A stretch of 64,000 bases of DNA from assembly GCA_948146395.1 (NCBI GenBank), contig OX411543.1, positions 19,927,459-19,991,458 on the forward strand. Reading direction: 5' to 3'. This stretch comes from Fragum whitleyi (Eukaryota > Mollusca > Bivalvia > Cardiida > Cardiidae). The notes below the pieces were generated by a model. That model ran no database searches, was not told the DNA's origin, and saw nothing but the letters and a program-made list of their open reading frames with translations. Both the position numbers and the translations under genes were made by a program. Shown one piece after another: positions 1 through 12,600 of the stretch (positions within the stretch are counted from its first letter, which is position 1; each line of letters starts with the position of its first letter).

Positions 1-625
1 AAAGGTATGGCAATTAATGGAAACCACTAATATAAAATAATTGAGTGGTGAAATCAAGTCAAATAAAGTTTGAAAATAAAAGCATATAATATGACAAAGG
101 AATAATGTGTAATTTTTTACCCTCTGTTGTTTATTTAACAAGTATCGTAAAATTCATAAGAAAATCTGTTATAGTAATACATGCACTTCATTTAGTATTT
201 GTCAAACTTTGCATAAATGATCTACATTCGATGAAACAAAAGTTGTCGCAAAGCGGATTTATACCCCACCAAAACCGCACACCCATCAACACTTTGCCCC
301 AGTATTTATAAGTACCATGACTGCTTACGTACCCCAAAACAATAAACACTTCCTCTGGTCATCGGCACAATTGTATTTTCGAACAAACTTTGATGTGACC
401 TTGACGATTGATATGCGTGACCAAAAACAATTCGGCACTAATGCCTAGGCATAGGCAACAATTGTATAAATTAACAATAAAGTATCATAATTCTAGATCA
501 ACTCGTTCTGGAGTGAGAGGTCAGAAACGGTTTTCGGACAAAGTTTGGTTGTGACCTTTACCTTCAACCATCACGACCCAAATTAGTTAGCAATATTTGT
601 ATATTGTTTCGTGATTTAAGGTCAC
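1..625. other. Left edge, no supported gene
   Basis: AT-rich sequence with no domain-like reading frame. It is either 3' flank or another intron of the LU/ShK gene. A short GAAC/GAAT-type repeat occurs just beyond, near 666-690. Confidence 0.4.
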
Positions 626-654
626 TTACTTCTTGAGTCCGGAAACGAAAAAGT
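626..654 (-). CDS. Candidate last exon (8 residues and stop)
   Basis: The acceptor GTTCCGTAG is followed in the correct phase by FFVSGLKK and TAA (stop at 626-628). The upstream tract contains CGTT repeats, so the acceptor is passable. No close polyadenylation signal was seen. The alternative is that the gene continues off the left edge. Confidence 0.25.
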
Positions 655-3600
655 CTACGGAACGACGAACGAACGAACGAACGGATGGATGGAAAGAGCC
701 AGACAGATATGGCGAAACCAATATACACAAATCCTCTATTCTTCGTATGGGATGGTGGAGGTATAAAAAGAAAATTTAAGAAAAAGCTTACCATGACAAA
801 GATTACAAAATTTTCTACAGTTAATTTCTGACCATGGAATATAGTCACCAGAGCAGATGTAATCATATCCGTAGACAGCGCATTGTGTGTTTACATCTTC
901 GCATGGAACTAGGTGAAGATGAAGACAGATAAGTTAAAACTGTTTGAATAAAACAGAATGTTTTTGTTTGAATGGGGTGTTAACCCTTTCCTGTTTTACA
1001 AAATTTTGGACCCGTCCAAATTCAAAGGTTTTGCAGACGAAAATTTAAAGTGGATTAAATTTGAAAAATAACCATTCTGTAGGGTAGAAAATAGTGAGGA
1101 AAAAGAAGAAATTGCTTGTCAGAAGCAATTTCTTCTTTTTTCACATTGTTTTCTCAATCATAAAATCCCAGGCACGTAAAAAGCAGGGATTAAACAGCAA
1201 AGGGTTAAGCCTGTGAACTTACAATATTTTATCCGAGTTTTTTGCTCTGCGCTATGTAGAACACTTGTTCATATTTTTAGACGATTTTCAAAAATTCTTG
1301 ATACTCAGAGCGGCTATTAAGTGTAAAGATGACCTTCACCAACATATAATCACAGTTTAAACTCATCCGTAAATGTCTTTCAGCCAATTATGTCTTTGAA
1401 AATAATTGAAGACAATTTTTCGAGGATAACGAGAACGTATTTCTATAAGTAGTCTACAAAATTTGAATCGTCTTGATTTTAGACACAACAACTTTTAAAA
1501 TCACATGCATATTTAATATAATAATGGTTTAATGTTCTAAATAAAACTAACCTTCTGATGTATGCTTAAGACTATTAATTTGAGTTGTTGTGGCTTCTGC
1601 AGTAGCGTTCACTGAAGCAAAAAGATTCATTTCAATTAATTCCGTTTTTCCTTAAGATATATCAAATCTTTAAATTATTACATAAGTTCGTTTTTACGGG
1701 GTGTTCTAAGACTATTTTGAAGCAAATAGCAAGTTGATTGAATTGTATTTAAACTTTTTATGTTTTTTTTGTGTCGATCAATGTCATAATCATTATGTAA
1801 TGTAAAAGTAACCCGCGATGCGACAGGGACCATGTGGGAACTCAGTTAAATAAATATTTTAAAAAAAAGAAGAAAAAGATTCGTTCAAGTACAGGTCAAC
1901 CAGAGGTTGCATTTCAAACATTCTTTCACTGGAAGGTAGATTGATCATTCTAGATCCGGAAAATTAGCAGTCCGCGCATTTGGACACTTTACGCACTACT
2001 AGAAAGTCCCTTTTCTTGTGACCGGTCACATTAATGTAAATCATGTAATAAGATGTTTTATAATATGACCGACGTCGCGGGAGTGAAATAAACCCGTTGA
2101 ATATTTTTGATATTACACGGGTGTTATTACACTAGTGGAATAACTATAAAATGACGTCATAATTTATATATTGTGACGTCAGTTTTAAACGGCGTTATAA
2201 GTTTCGCGGAAAATTGAAATATCGAATTTCAAGAATTTGACGATTTTTCGCAAAAATTCGGGTCATATTATAAATAGAATATCAAATTTGTGTTCATAAC
2301 ATATCGAATTTATTAAACTCGTCATCTAAAACAAATAAAAGCTCGGCACAGCCTCGTTTTTATCTGTTTATAGATGACTCGTTTAATAAATTCTGTATTC
2401 CATGACCACTCATTCAATTTCCTCTATAAATATGATATGGATGAATAAAGTGTTAAATATCAAACAGAATACTTTGTCCTTATCTGGTTTTAATTTTGGC
2501 GTTATGATAATTACAATTTACTCGATTTTTCAATGATTCCCAATTATAAACGAACCTTCAGATAAATAAATTGGACTAGTTACATTTGTTTGAATTGTTG
2601 TTGTGTCAGTTGAATCTTTAACTGAAACGAAACATGACATCATTATTTAAAACATGTTTTGTTTTATTCTATTATAATTTATTTATAATATCTATTCAAT
2701 TGATGTATCAAAACAAATCTAATCATGTTATTCGAGTTATTTTTATCTGAGAAAGCACGAAAATGAAAGGAGATTTTTTATCGTTAAAAAGTACCATTAA
2801 TTTACTTTCGATACAGGTGAGGACATTTATTTTTATTATATAAATTATTCAGTTTTAAATACAATAATGTTTTAACCGTTCACACCCAGAGTTTAGAAAG
2901 AACAAACTAGATAATACATAGTTGACGTACCATGACAAAATTTACAAAATTTTCTACAGTTAATTTCTGACCAAGGGACGTAATCTCCGGAACAAATATA
3001 ATCAAATCCGTATGCTGCACATTTTGAATTGACATCGGTACATGAATCTAAAATAGAGGATATCGCATAGGTGGTCATATATATATACCGAATTTATTAA
3101 ACGACTCAATTATATACCGATTTAAGCGAACAAGGGTTTGTCGACGTTTTTATCTATCTATGCAAAAAAATTTATTAATTTGGTAAATTGTGAGCAATAA
3201 AGCTAGAGCTGGTTGTTTTGTTTCTCAGCAACAAGCATTGGAAATGGTGAAATCTATTCTGCGAACCGTCGTTCTAAAAAATAAAATCACGCCTTCCCCA
3301 ATAGTTACTCCCCTACTTTTTACTAAAAAATCACTTCAAATGCCTTAGTTTTTTAGGCTTCTTCTCTAATTTGATGTAAATTTCCTATAAACAACCATTT
3401 ATATGATTGTTTAAAAGAAATTCACCTCAAATTAAAGAGAAAATGGTATAAAAGACATCAATTTATTCTTTTTTATCAGTAAATGCGTACTAATTAAAAA
3501 CTCCCAACCATTCTATGTATAGCTCCCGGGAGCGTTTATTAGAAGATACAGTTAAATACATCGTGAAATTGACATTCGCCTCAAAAAGAAAATTCTAAAT

Positions 3601-6600
3601 CGCTTACTCAGCGCTCCATTCATTCATTCAAAACACTCACTCAAACAATTCAAAAACGCTCAAACCCACTGAATAAAAAATAGAATCAACAACGTCATTC
3701 AAAAGAAATTTGGATAGAGAAAAAACGCGATTTTACTGACATAATTCAAATGAAAAGCGTCTAATAGGCTCTTGAAGAAATAGGAAGCTATCTATAAAAC
3801 TTGTATACATATTTTATTAATGGGAGGTAATCAATATCGCTAATTTTGTTCATCCTGAACAAAATTTGTGATATTGGGTTACCTCCATTAAATTTACTCA
3901 AAACTCGCTCCACACACTCATTTCCTTATTCTTACCTAGTGATGTATGAATAACAGCTTTCGATGTTAAATGTTTCTCTGGTCCTTTTGTACTGGAAACC
4001 GTCGTTTGTGCGCTTGCTTTTAATGGCAGAAGTAGAATCTATTGTTATTTTGGCTTTTATGATTGCAGCTATGCTTAAATACCTTATCATTCACATAACT
4101 TATTCCCAGATATAAACTGATTCGGTCCTTTTCCATATAGAATTGGCTAATTTGTAAATAGCATTTTTTTCTATTTCGACGATATCCCCACATTTAAAAA
4201 TGATTTTCTTAAAATGATTTTTTTCATTGAATGTATAATTGTTTCAAAATCCACCTGCCTTTGTTTTCATTTGTCGGTTGTCGTCCGTGTATTTTATCCG
4301 AAGTTTATTTTTTCTTTTAATTCATTACATTTTAAATTTCGTTTTGGCGGTAAAAACAACAAAGATTATTCGTGGTTATAAAAGCTTTTATTTCAAAAGG
4401 AACACTTTTTAACTCAAGATATTTGATCAATACATTGTATTTTTAATCCCTATTTTTAATGGATTCCGTGTAAAATGTAATTGAACAGTTCTTTAACAAT
4501 CTTATGTATGCTGTCTTTTACTTATCAATCCGTGGGTATCATGCTGAAAATACACAGGAATACAAAATTATAAAGAATAAATGTGTTTCGATGCTGCCAA
4601 ATTACTTGCATGAATCCCCTTTATAAACCTTTTTTTTCTTTTTTGTAGCATATATAACACGTCATGTAAAATGGGACCATGTAGGCCTACAAGGAGAAGA
4701 AACTATCGGCCCTGAAAAACCTGCCTCAACTACACAGACATGCCGGGGTAAACAATGTTTTGAGTATAATTTTGCTGAAAATGAACGATCCTTCTTTTTT
4801 TGTGTTTTCTGTGTAAATAAATGGCTGAAAATTCGATATATCTATGATAATACGTTGACAGAATGGAGCTTCGCATGGAACGCATTGTGGCTATTCCCCT
4901 CCCTTCAAAAATGGATTAATGAATGTGTAAGTAGTGTATGATCTATGCCTTGACGATTTAAAATAACATCTTCGCTAATGTTTGATCTAAGAAATGACTT
5001 TGGCTCATCTAAAGACTTGCCATACATGTATTACACTCTGAAATGAAAGTAAATTATTAATGTTGAATAAATCTACTAACTAATTAACTTAAAACCTTTT
5101 TCCGAGGCCAAATGATCTTGGGTATTTTCATATTTATGCATTCACGAATTTATGCATCGAACAAATATACATGCGGAATATTATATTTATTATTCATTGA
5201 ATCATATAGTGAATATTATCATTAATGACTCGCTTCCCTTAATATATCAAAGAGAAGCTCACTGAAAAAGTTAGTAAGAGCGTTTTTATTAAAATCATTT
5301 CACACAGAAAAAAGCGTTGCCGATACTAATTAAACTTTGATAAAACATAGAAAGGTGAGGTCACTTGACCAGAGGTTCCATGTTCATAACCAATAATCTA
5401 ACTTTCGTTGTTCGAAACCTTTCTTTTTTATGTTAATTATTGTATATATTTAACGCGCCAACAGAAACAAGACAACAAAGAACATACTTACGAGAACAAA
5501 AGTTGCAAAATTTTCTACAGTTGATCTGTGCCCAAGGTATGTAGTCTCCGTGACAAATATAACTTTCACCATAGACAGCACAATTATCAATAACATCTTC
5601 ACACTCTGTTGTAAGATACATAGAGAATAATATGTCAGTGTCTTTAAATATCAATGTTTTCTGGTCGAGGTTTTGAGAATTTATCATGACTCGCCATAGC
5701 CTCGTTATAATAATTTCTCACGCCCGAGTCCTGATAATATTAGTAATTTAAGACACTTACTATTATTCTACTTACCGTGCAATTATTTTTACAGTTCTTT
5801 TATTATACGAAACCTTTAAAATCAAAGAAATTTTGGGGAAAAAAAGTTCTGGTTAAGAATTGTTTCTAAAAATAGAAGTGCCCTATATCATTCATGTTAT
5901 CAGGTAGATGATATAAGGTGAACACAGGTTTGATTGCATGATAAAGCGTATTTATATGCAAGTACTTACTTCAAAGATGAATAATTAACTATTCCAATTA
6001 AAAAAACGGAATGCAGATATGTTTATGTCAAAATTATTCAAAACGGAAGTGTTTCTACAAAAAGAAAATCTTAAGATAAAGATAATCATTAGGTATTCAA
6101 CTACTTTGCTTCGCAACTGGTAATAGTTAACGCAATTCTTTGTAGCGTGTCGAAACATTTGTAAATATTTTAGAAAAAAATCCAAACACCAATAAAGTTC
6201 TAGCATGGACTTCAATAAAAATTCAACTGGTTGTGACCTGCAAAAAATATAAAAACGTATCCATTGTTTGTATGACACTCGCACAGTTGTTATTCCGTTG
6301 GTCCCTTTATCTCATGAAACTGTCTGTGCCAATCTCAACGGACTCACCGTGTCCTTTTGATAATAGGTTTCTCGGAGCGGGTGTGTATCTGTGTATGTTA
6401 TTTTAATTAATTTTGGTGGTGTAAGGTTCAAAAATATTGACGCTGAAGTTATTTCAAATAGGTATAGTTGGTAAACAAACAAGAGGACCATGATGGTCCT
6501 ATATCGCTCACCGTTGTCTCTTTGACTCAATTAATGATTATCAAATTTTCCACCAAAGTCATAATTGTACTTTTATGATTTGTGGCTTTTGAAGTGGACA

Positions 6601-9600
6601 CAAAAATGGCGCTAGGGCCCCTTTACCCGTGAAATCCCATGAATCCTGCAAAATTTTCAATAGGATTCGTCCTTGTGACCAGATAAAAATTGGGTCCAAG
6701 TTTCATGAAGATTTGAACAAGTTTCATTAAGATTTTTGGCATCTAGAGTGTTTACAAGAAAATTTCCATTAAGGCCCATTTTCCCGTGAAATGGCGTGGA
6801 TCTTTCCCATTTTCAAAAGGGTACCTCGTTGTTCCCTGAAAAACATTCTAACCAAGTTCATAAAGATTTGGCTATATTTGTGGCATCTGGTGTTTAAACA
6901 AAGAAAAATGTCATTTAGGCTCATTTGCCCGTGATATGGAATGGAATTTTCAATTGGGTTCATCCTTGTGACCAGAAAAGCATTCTGACCAACAAGTTTC
7001 ATGAAGATTGGACCATAATTGTGGCCTTTAAAGCGTAAACACTTAAGTTATTGACGTCTGACGGCGGACAACTCACGGCGCACGACAGAAGACTGGCATT
7101 CAGTGATCTAAAAGCTTACCTTAAGCACTTTGTGCACCGGAGAACTTAAAAGAAAACATCGGAAAGGAGTATGAGAAGAAAATCAGCCGACAGATTGAAA
7201 CAAATCTTTCTGAAAACCGTTTAAAAAATAGTAAGTTTAGTAAATGTACAATTTTCAAGGTAACCTATCATACAGGTAAACACACCAGGTAATTTTGTCG
7301 TCGGTGATGTTTTCACACTTGTTGTGACACTAGTTGTTGTCATCGCTGTTGTCGTCGTTGTCGTCGTCGCAGGAGCTGTAGATGAATTGATTAATGCATT
7401 TTGAGTTTCCGTGATAACAAAATGAATTTAAAGAAATTCGATTATATTGGTAGTTTTTTGCGTTACACACCCAAAATAAAATCAGATGTAAAATTACATA
7501 TCAGCAATTAGTAAGTTTAAGGAAAAGAATATAATGTTCTCCCATCCGTTCTGGTAAATTCCCTTGAGTATACAGTTAACAACATGGTGAAATTGATAAG
7601 ATGAATGATTTTGGTATGATTTAGGAATGAAGTTGACCGAGTATGTGGGGCGTGTTTTGAGTGAAATTCAAGGTAGATGATGAATTATCGATAATTTCGC
7701 CCTAATTGTACAAAATAAGCGGTAATTTATTACCTCCCTTTAAAAAATCTTTTTCTTTCCAATTTGTATGTCTTTACGATCCAATCAGACGCTCTAAAAC
7801 CTACACCAGCCAATAGAATCGCCGAAAAATTTGATCGATTTCAAAGAAATTTAGAATGTTTTGAACGATTTGGAAGCGTTTTATAACGACTGTCGGGCGT
7901 TTTTGAAAGGTTTGAGTGAGTGTTTGGAATGAATGATTTGAGTGCTGAGAAAGATGTTTTGAATGGTTTTAATCGAGGTAAATGTAAATTTCACGATGTT
8001 TTTACTGCTCGTTTATTGGATTCTCACACTTAAGCATCGTTTACATTTGGCCTACGGAGCCCGTACGGCGCCCGTATCTCGCCGTAAGCATAAAATCGTG
8101 CGATGCCCGTGCGGTGACATGCGGTGCCCGTGCGATCATCACACGGTCTTACGGGCACCGCAGACACCTGCGATCTCGTTTAAAAATATGTTATACACAT
8201 CTTTAAAAATCGCAAGCCCGTAGCCTTGTGCGGACAACGCACGGTAACCGTACGGACATCGTACGGAAGCCTTGCGATGATCGCGCGGAAATCGCACGAT
8301 ATCTTAACTATCAAACATCAAAAATAAAACCCGTAGAATCGTGCGATGACCGCACGGCATCCTGTCGATATCCGTACGGAACCCGTACGATCTCCGCACG
8401 GGAATCTCAGGATTACCCTGCGATATCGCACGGGACCCGTACGGTCTCCCTAAGGTATGTTCCCCCCAAATATTTTTAAAAATCGCACGGTCACCGTGCG
8501 GCATTGTGAACACAAACGCCGCAGACCGCAGCTGTCTGCGATTTTTCTTACGATTTTTTAGACATCGCAGACTGCTACGGTCTGCGGCGTATGTGTTCAC
8601 AATGCCGCACGGTGACCGTGCGATTTTGAAAATATTTGAGGGGGAACATACCTTATTGAGACCGTACGGGTCTAGTGCGGAGATCGTACGGGTTCCCTAC
8701 GGACATCGAGAGGATGCCGTGCGGTCATCGCACGATTCTACGGGTTTTATTTTTGATGTTTGATAGTTAAGATATCGTGCGATTTCCGCGCGATCATCGC
8801 AAGGCTTCCGTGCGATGTCCGTGCGGCGACCGTGCGGTGTCCGCACAAGGCTACGGGCTTGCGATTTTTTAAGATGTGTATAACATTTTTTTAAACGAGA
8901 TCGCAGGTGTCTGCGGTGCCCGTAAAACCGTGCGATGATTGCACGGGCACCGTATGTCATCGCACGGGCACCGCACGATTTTATGCTTACGACGAGATAC
9001 GGGCGCCGTACGGGCTCCGTAGGCCAAATGTAAACGAGGCTTTAAGGATAAATTTATATTTTGGAAAAAAGCAAGATTTCGATAGCAACAAGTATTCCTA
9101 GCTTATACAATTTTTTCAAATGTCAATTAATTTCTGACACCTACTATAATTTGAGTAAACTATTATTTAAAGAAAGAAATTAAACCAGAAACGATTAAAG
9201 TTTATTTACAAAAAACATTGCATGGTATACCTGAACAAAAATTGCAAAATTTTCTACAGTTGATCTCAGCCCAAGGTATGTAATCTCCATGGCAGACATA
9301 ACTTTCCCCATACACGGCACAATTGTCGATCACGTCCTCACACAGTTCTAATAAAATAAATATACCCTGTGTTCAAGATGTAAAAACATTTCGCGAGCGC
9401 TTTGAGATGACATCCCGCTTTGCACGTGCACATTCGTGCAAAGCGAGGTATCATTTCGAAAACGCTTCACTAACGTTTTCATCATGAATGCAAGGCTTAT
9501 GTTACCCATAGCATTCTTTACAATTCTCAAAACAATTGGAAGAATTTGAATAGATGAATATTTTCAAATGCATTGTCTAGCTATGGAGTTAAGTGATAGT

Positions 9601-12600
9601 TCCCTTTAAACACTCCTTTTAAACGTCCTTCACTTCAAAAATATCTCAATTTTAAAAGCTTTCAAAAAGTAAATAAACAATTTAAAAAGAATAAGAATTC
9701 TAAAATAATAACATTGTCATTTCGTACGCACCTACAACATTAAGGTAGAATCTAAACATTAAAAGCAATATAGAACGTGAAAAGCGATTCACGATTCTAA
9801 ATATTCACAAATATTAATGTACGTTACTGATAACCTTGTTTGGTTGTCGTCAGCAATGTTGTCGTTGTCGCAGGCACTGTAAAATGATAAACAAACTATC
9901 ATCTACACGATTTCGTGATAATCATTTGTTATTATCCCGGATTAATGTCCTGGCAGGGCGGAGCCTAAGTAACCGGTCATTGCATTTAAGGTTAAGGGAA
10001 ATCACCTTTTATCTAAATACCTGCTTCTACAGAGAGTCGACATAAATAACTCGATACCTTAAATCGTAGATTGACGGTTACCAAACCCTCGTAACTCCAG
10101 CTTAATCAAGCTGAAGTAACGAGGCTTTGGTAACCAAACGATGAAATGCGTTCACTCTCTCTAAGCACGTGAATTATTTAGGTTAAATACAGTTATTTGC
10201 ATGCATTAATAATAAAGAGTCCAACGTTTTGAAAAGTAAACTCGCCAAATTACGTCACGACTAAGCCCCACCCTGCCAGTTCATTAATAACGCAGAATAA
10301 GTATTTATATCAATAATTAGTTTGTTGTTTATTTGATAGACATTATTTAAGCAACATCACCAGTTTAATTTACCAGGAATTGTTTCTGCAATAAGAATCT
10401 TCAAACGACCGATGGTAAACTATGTTTTACATTTTAAAAAAATGAGAAATTGAGAAAGTTGAAGATTTTTGAACGGTTTCGAAATAAATTTTGATGAGTG
10501 CAAAAAGCTAGCTATAAATTTTTGGAATGGAAGGTATTAGAATGTTAATAATGTGTTGAAATTGAAAGACACCACTAGTATTCAATCATACCATTTTTAC
10601 CCCCCGTTCCAAATCAACACAATACTTTAATGAAAATGAATATGTTTTTTGTCAATATGGACTGGGGTTTTGAGCGGTTTTGAGCGTTCTTAACGATTAG
10701 AGTGAGTGGTAGGAAAGCCGCGAATAGAGCGCGAAGTAGGCGATATAGTATTTTTTGTGAGTGATCGTCAATTCAATGATCTTCCTACCTTCCTTTTTTT
10801 TTGAAAATTGAAATCAAATTTTTACATTTTTTTAATCTGTGTATGCTTATTCATTTCCATATACTTACTACCACACAAGTTGCAGAACTTTTTACAGTTG
10901 ATCATGGCCCACGGAATGTACTCCCCTTTACAAATGTAGTCATGGCCGTAAGCGGAACATTCTGCTATAGCATCCTCGCATGGCTCTGTCAAACATTTCA
11001 GAGATGAAATGCATGTTGTTGTTGTTGTTGTTTATGTTTTCGTGAAGTGATGTAACTAAACACCCATTCAAGGTAGCAGACCCGTCATTTAGTTCCCCTT
11101 TATTTCGACCCATATTTCACATTGTTGACCGAGGTTTCCTGATGATTTCATAAGGAAACCTCGATTAACACTGTTTAAGTTCGATTTTTTCCGGGTTAAA
11201 GTATATAGCATTTTTAAATTTCGGACTGAAGAATGTGTTAAAGAGTTCGAACGGCCTGGTGAACGAGTTTTCCGAGGTCGAATACTATGAATTATGAGCG
11301 AAATCTGCCTGAGATCCTTGTTCGAAATTTCCATAGTGTTCGAGAGTACCCCTGTTCGAGAGACTGAAGTATGACTGTAATTCATGTCATGTAAATATAA
11401 TTAATGTGTGTTTAAGCAGCAATATTCTATGAACATATGTTGACATCAACGTCACGTGAGGTTAACGAAAACTACATAAGTCTTAAAAGTTTCGAAATTT
11501 CAACGTATTATGTAGTTTAACATTTCAGTACCGTTTTTTTAAGTATATATTTATTATTAAACAATTTCTTACCACAAAATTTGCAGAATTTGTTACAGTT
11601 CAACTTTGCCCAAGGGATGTAATCGCCGTGACAAATGTAATCCTCACCGTACACAGCACAGTTGTCTATCTTGTCTTCACAAACTTCTGTTCCAAATCAA
11701 ATACAATTTACAATGAAAAAATAACAACCATAATGGCGTATACCGTTAACCATATTTTTCAATACAGCAAATATTTTCAACTCATCCAAAAAATAATATT
11801 TGAATTTGATTTATAGCATAGAATAATATCTTTCAAAATGTTGAGAGCAAATGGCTGGTGTTTAAGAAGTATAACTTGTGACAACTTACCCTGATTCTGC
11901 TGACTTTAAATTTTGTTTCAAACAAACAGCCTTTTCTTTTTTTCTCATTCACCAAATTTCACAGTCGGTTCCGAAAATACCCCAATGTCTAGAAAATGCC
12001 TCTCAAGACGCGAATATATAGATTCTCACCTCTCCCAGTTTGCATCTAACTTGTAGAAATAATGTTAATCTTCAAAAATTAATAACTATATTTGATCATG
12101 ATATGTTATGGACCAATTAGAGGCCGCCCTTATCTTTGTTTACTTCACCGTTAATTCCCTAGACAAAATGTGAAAGATGGCGGAAGATTGTAAAAGTTCC
12201 ATGTCATTCGGAACATCACTCGGCCATTTCGGCAAACTGCAACATACCTCGGATGTTTGTAAGGCGGATGGTTATGTAACAAAATCGTGCATTTTGTTAG
12301 GCGCAAACAGTGTAAGAAAAATTAGCACTGTAGATTTATATCTTTTACAGAAAATAACGGCTGAAAAATCGACGAATCATTCTCAAAAAGTAAGATTTTT
12401 CAGCCGTTACTTAAGAATCTAAAGATATTTATATAAGCATACGATGGTTTCATGTCAGTGACTTAAACGCGTAGCGTTGACGACGTCGAATGTTTTCACT
12501 AACAGTTTCGAGGGCTAACGCTATTTTAACTGACATCATCAAGTGTTCTCAACGTTTTCCCGTAGTTTTTAAAAATAGTCCGTCTTGGTACATCCGAGGT

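Noticed and set aside
7963..9101. Cluster of Arg/Thr-rich reading frames on both strands
   Set aside because: They arise from the CG-rich palindrome. Frames on opposite strands mirror each other and end at palindrome edges.
792..11686. Calling the ShK series a toxin gene
   Set aside because: The domains lack the Lys-Tyr dyad, occur in a long multidomain chain with LU domains and linkers, and ShK modules are common in non-toxic proteins.
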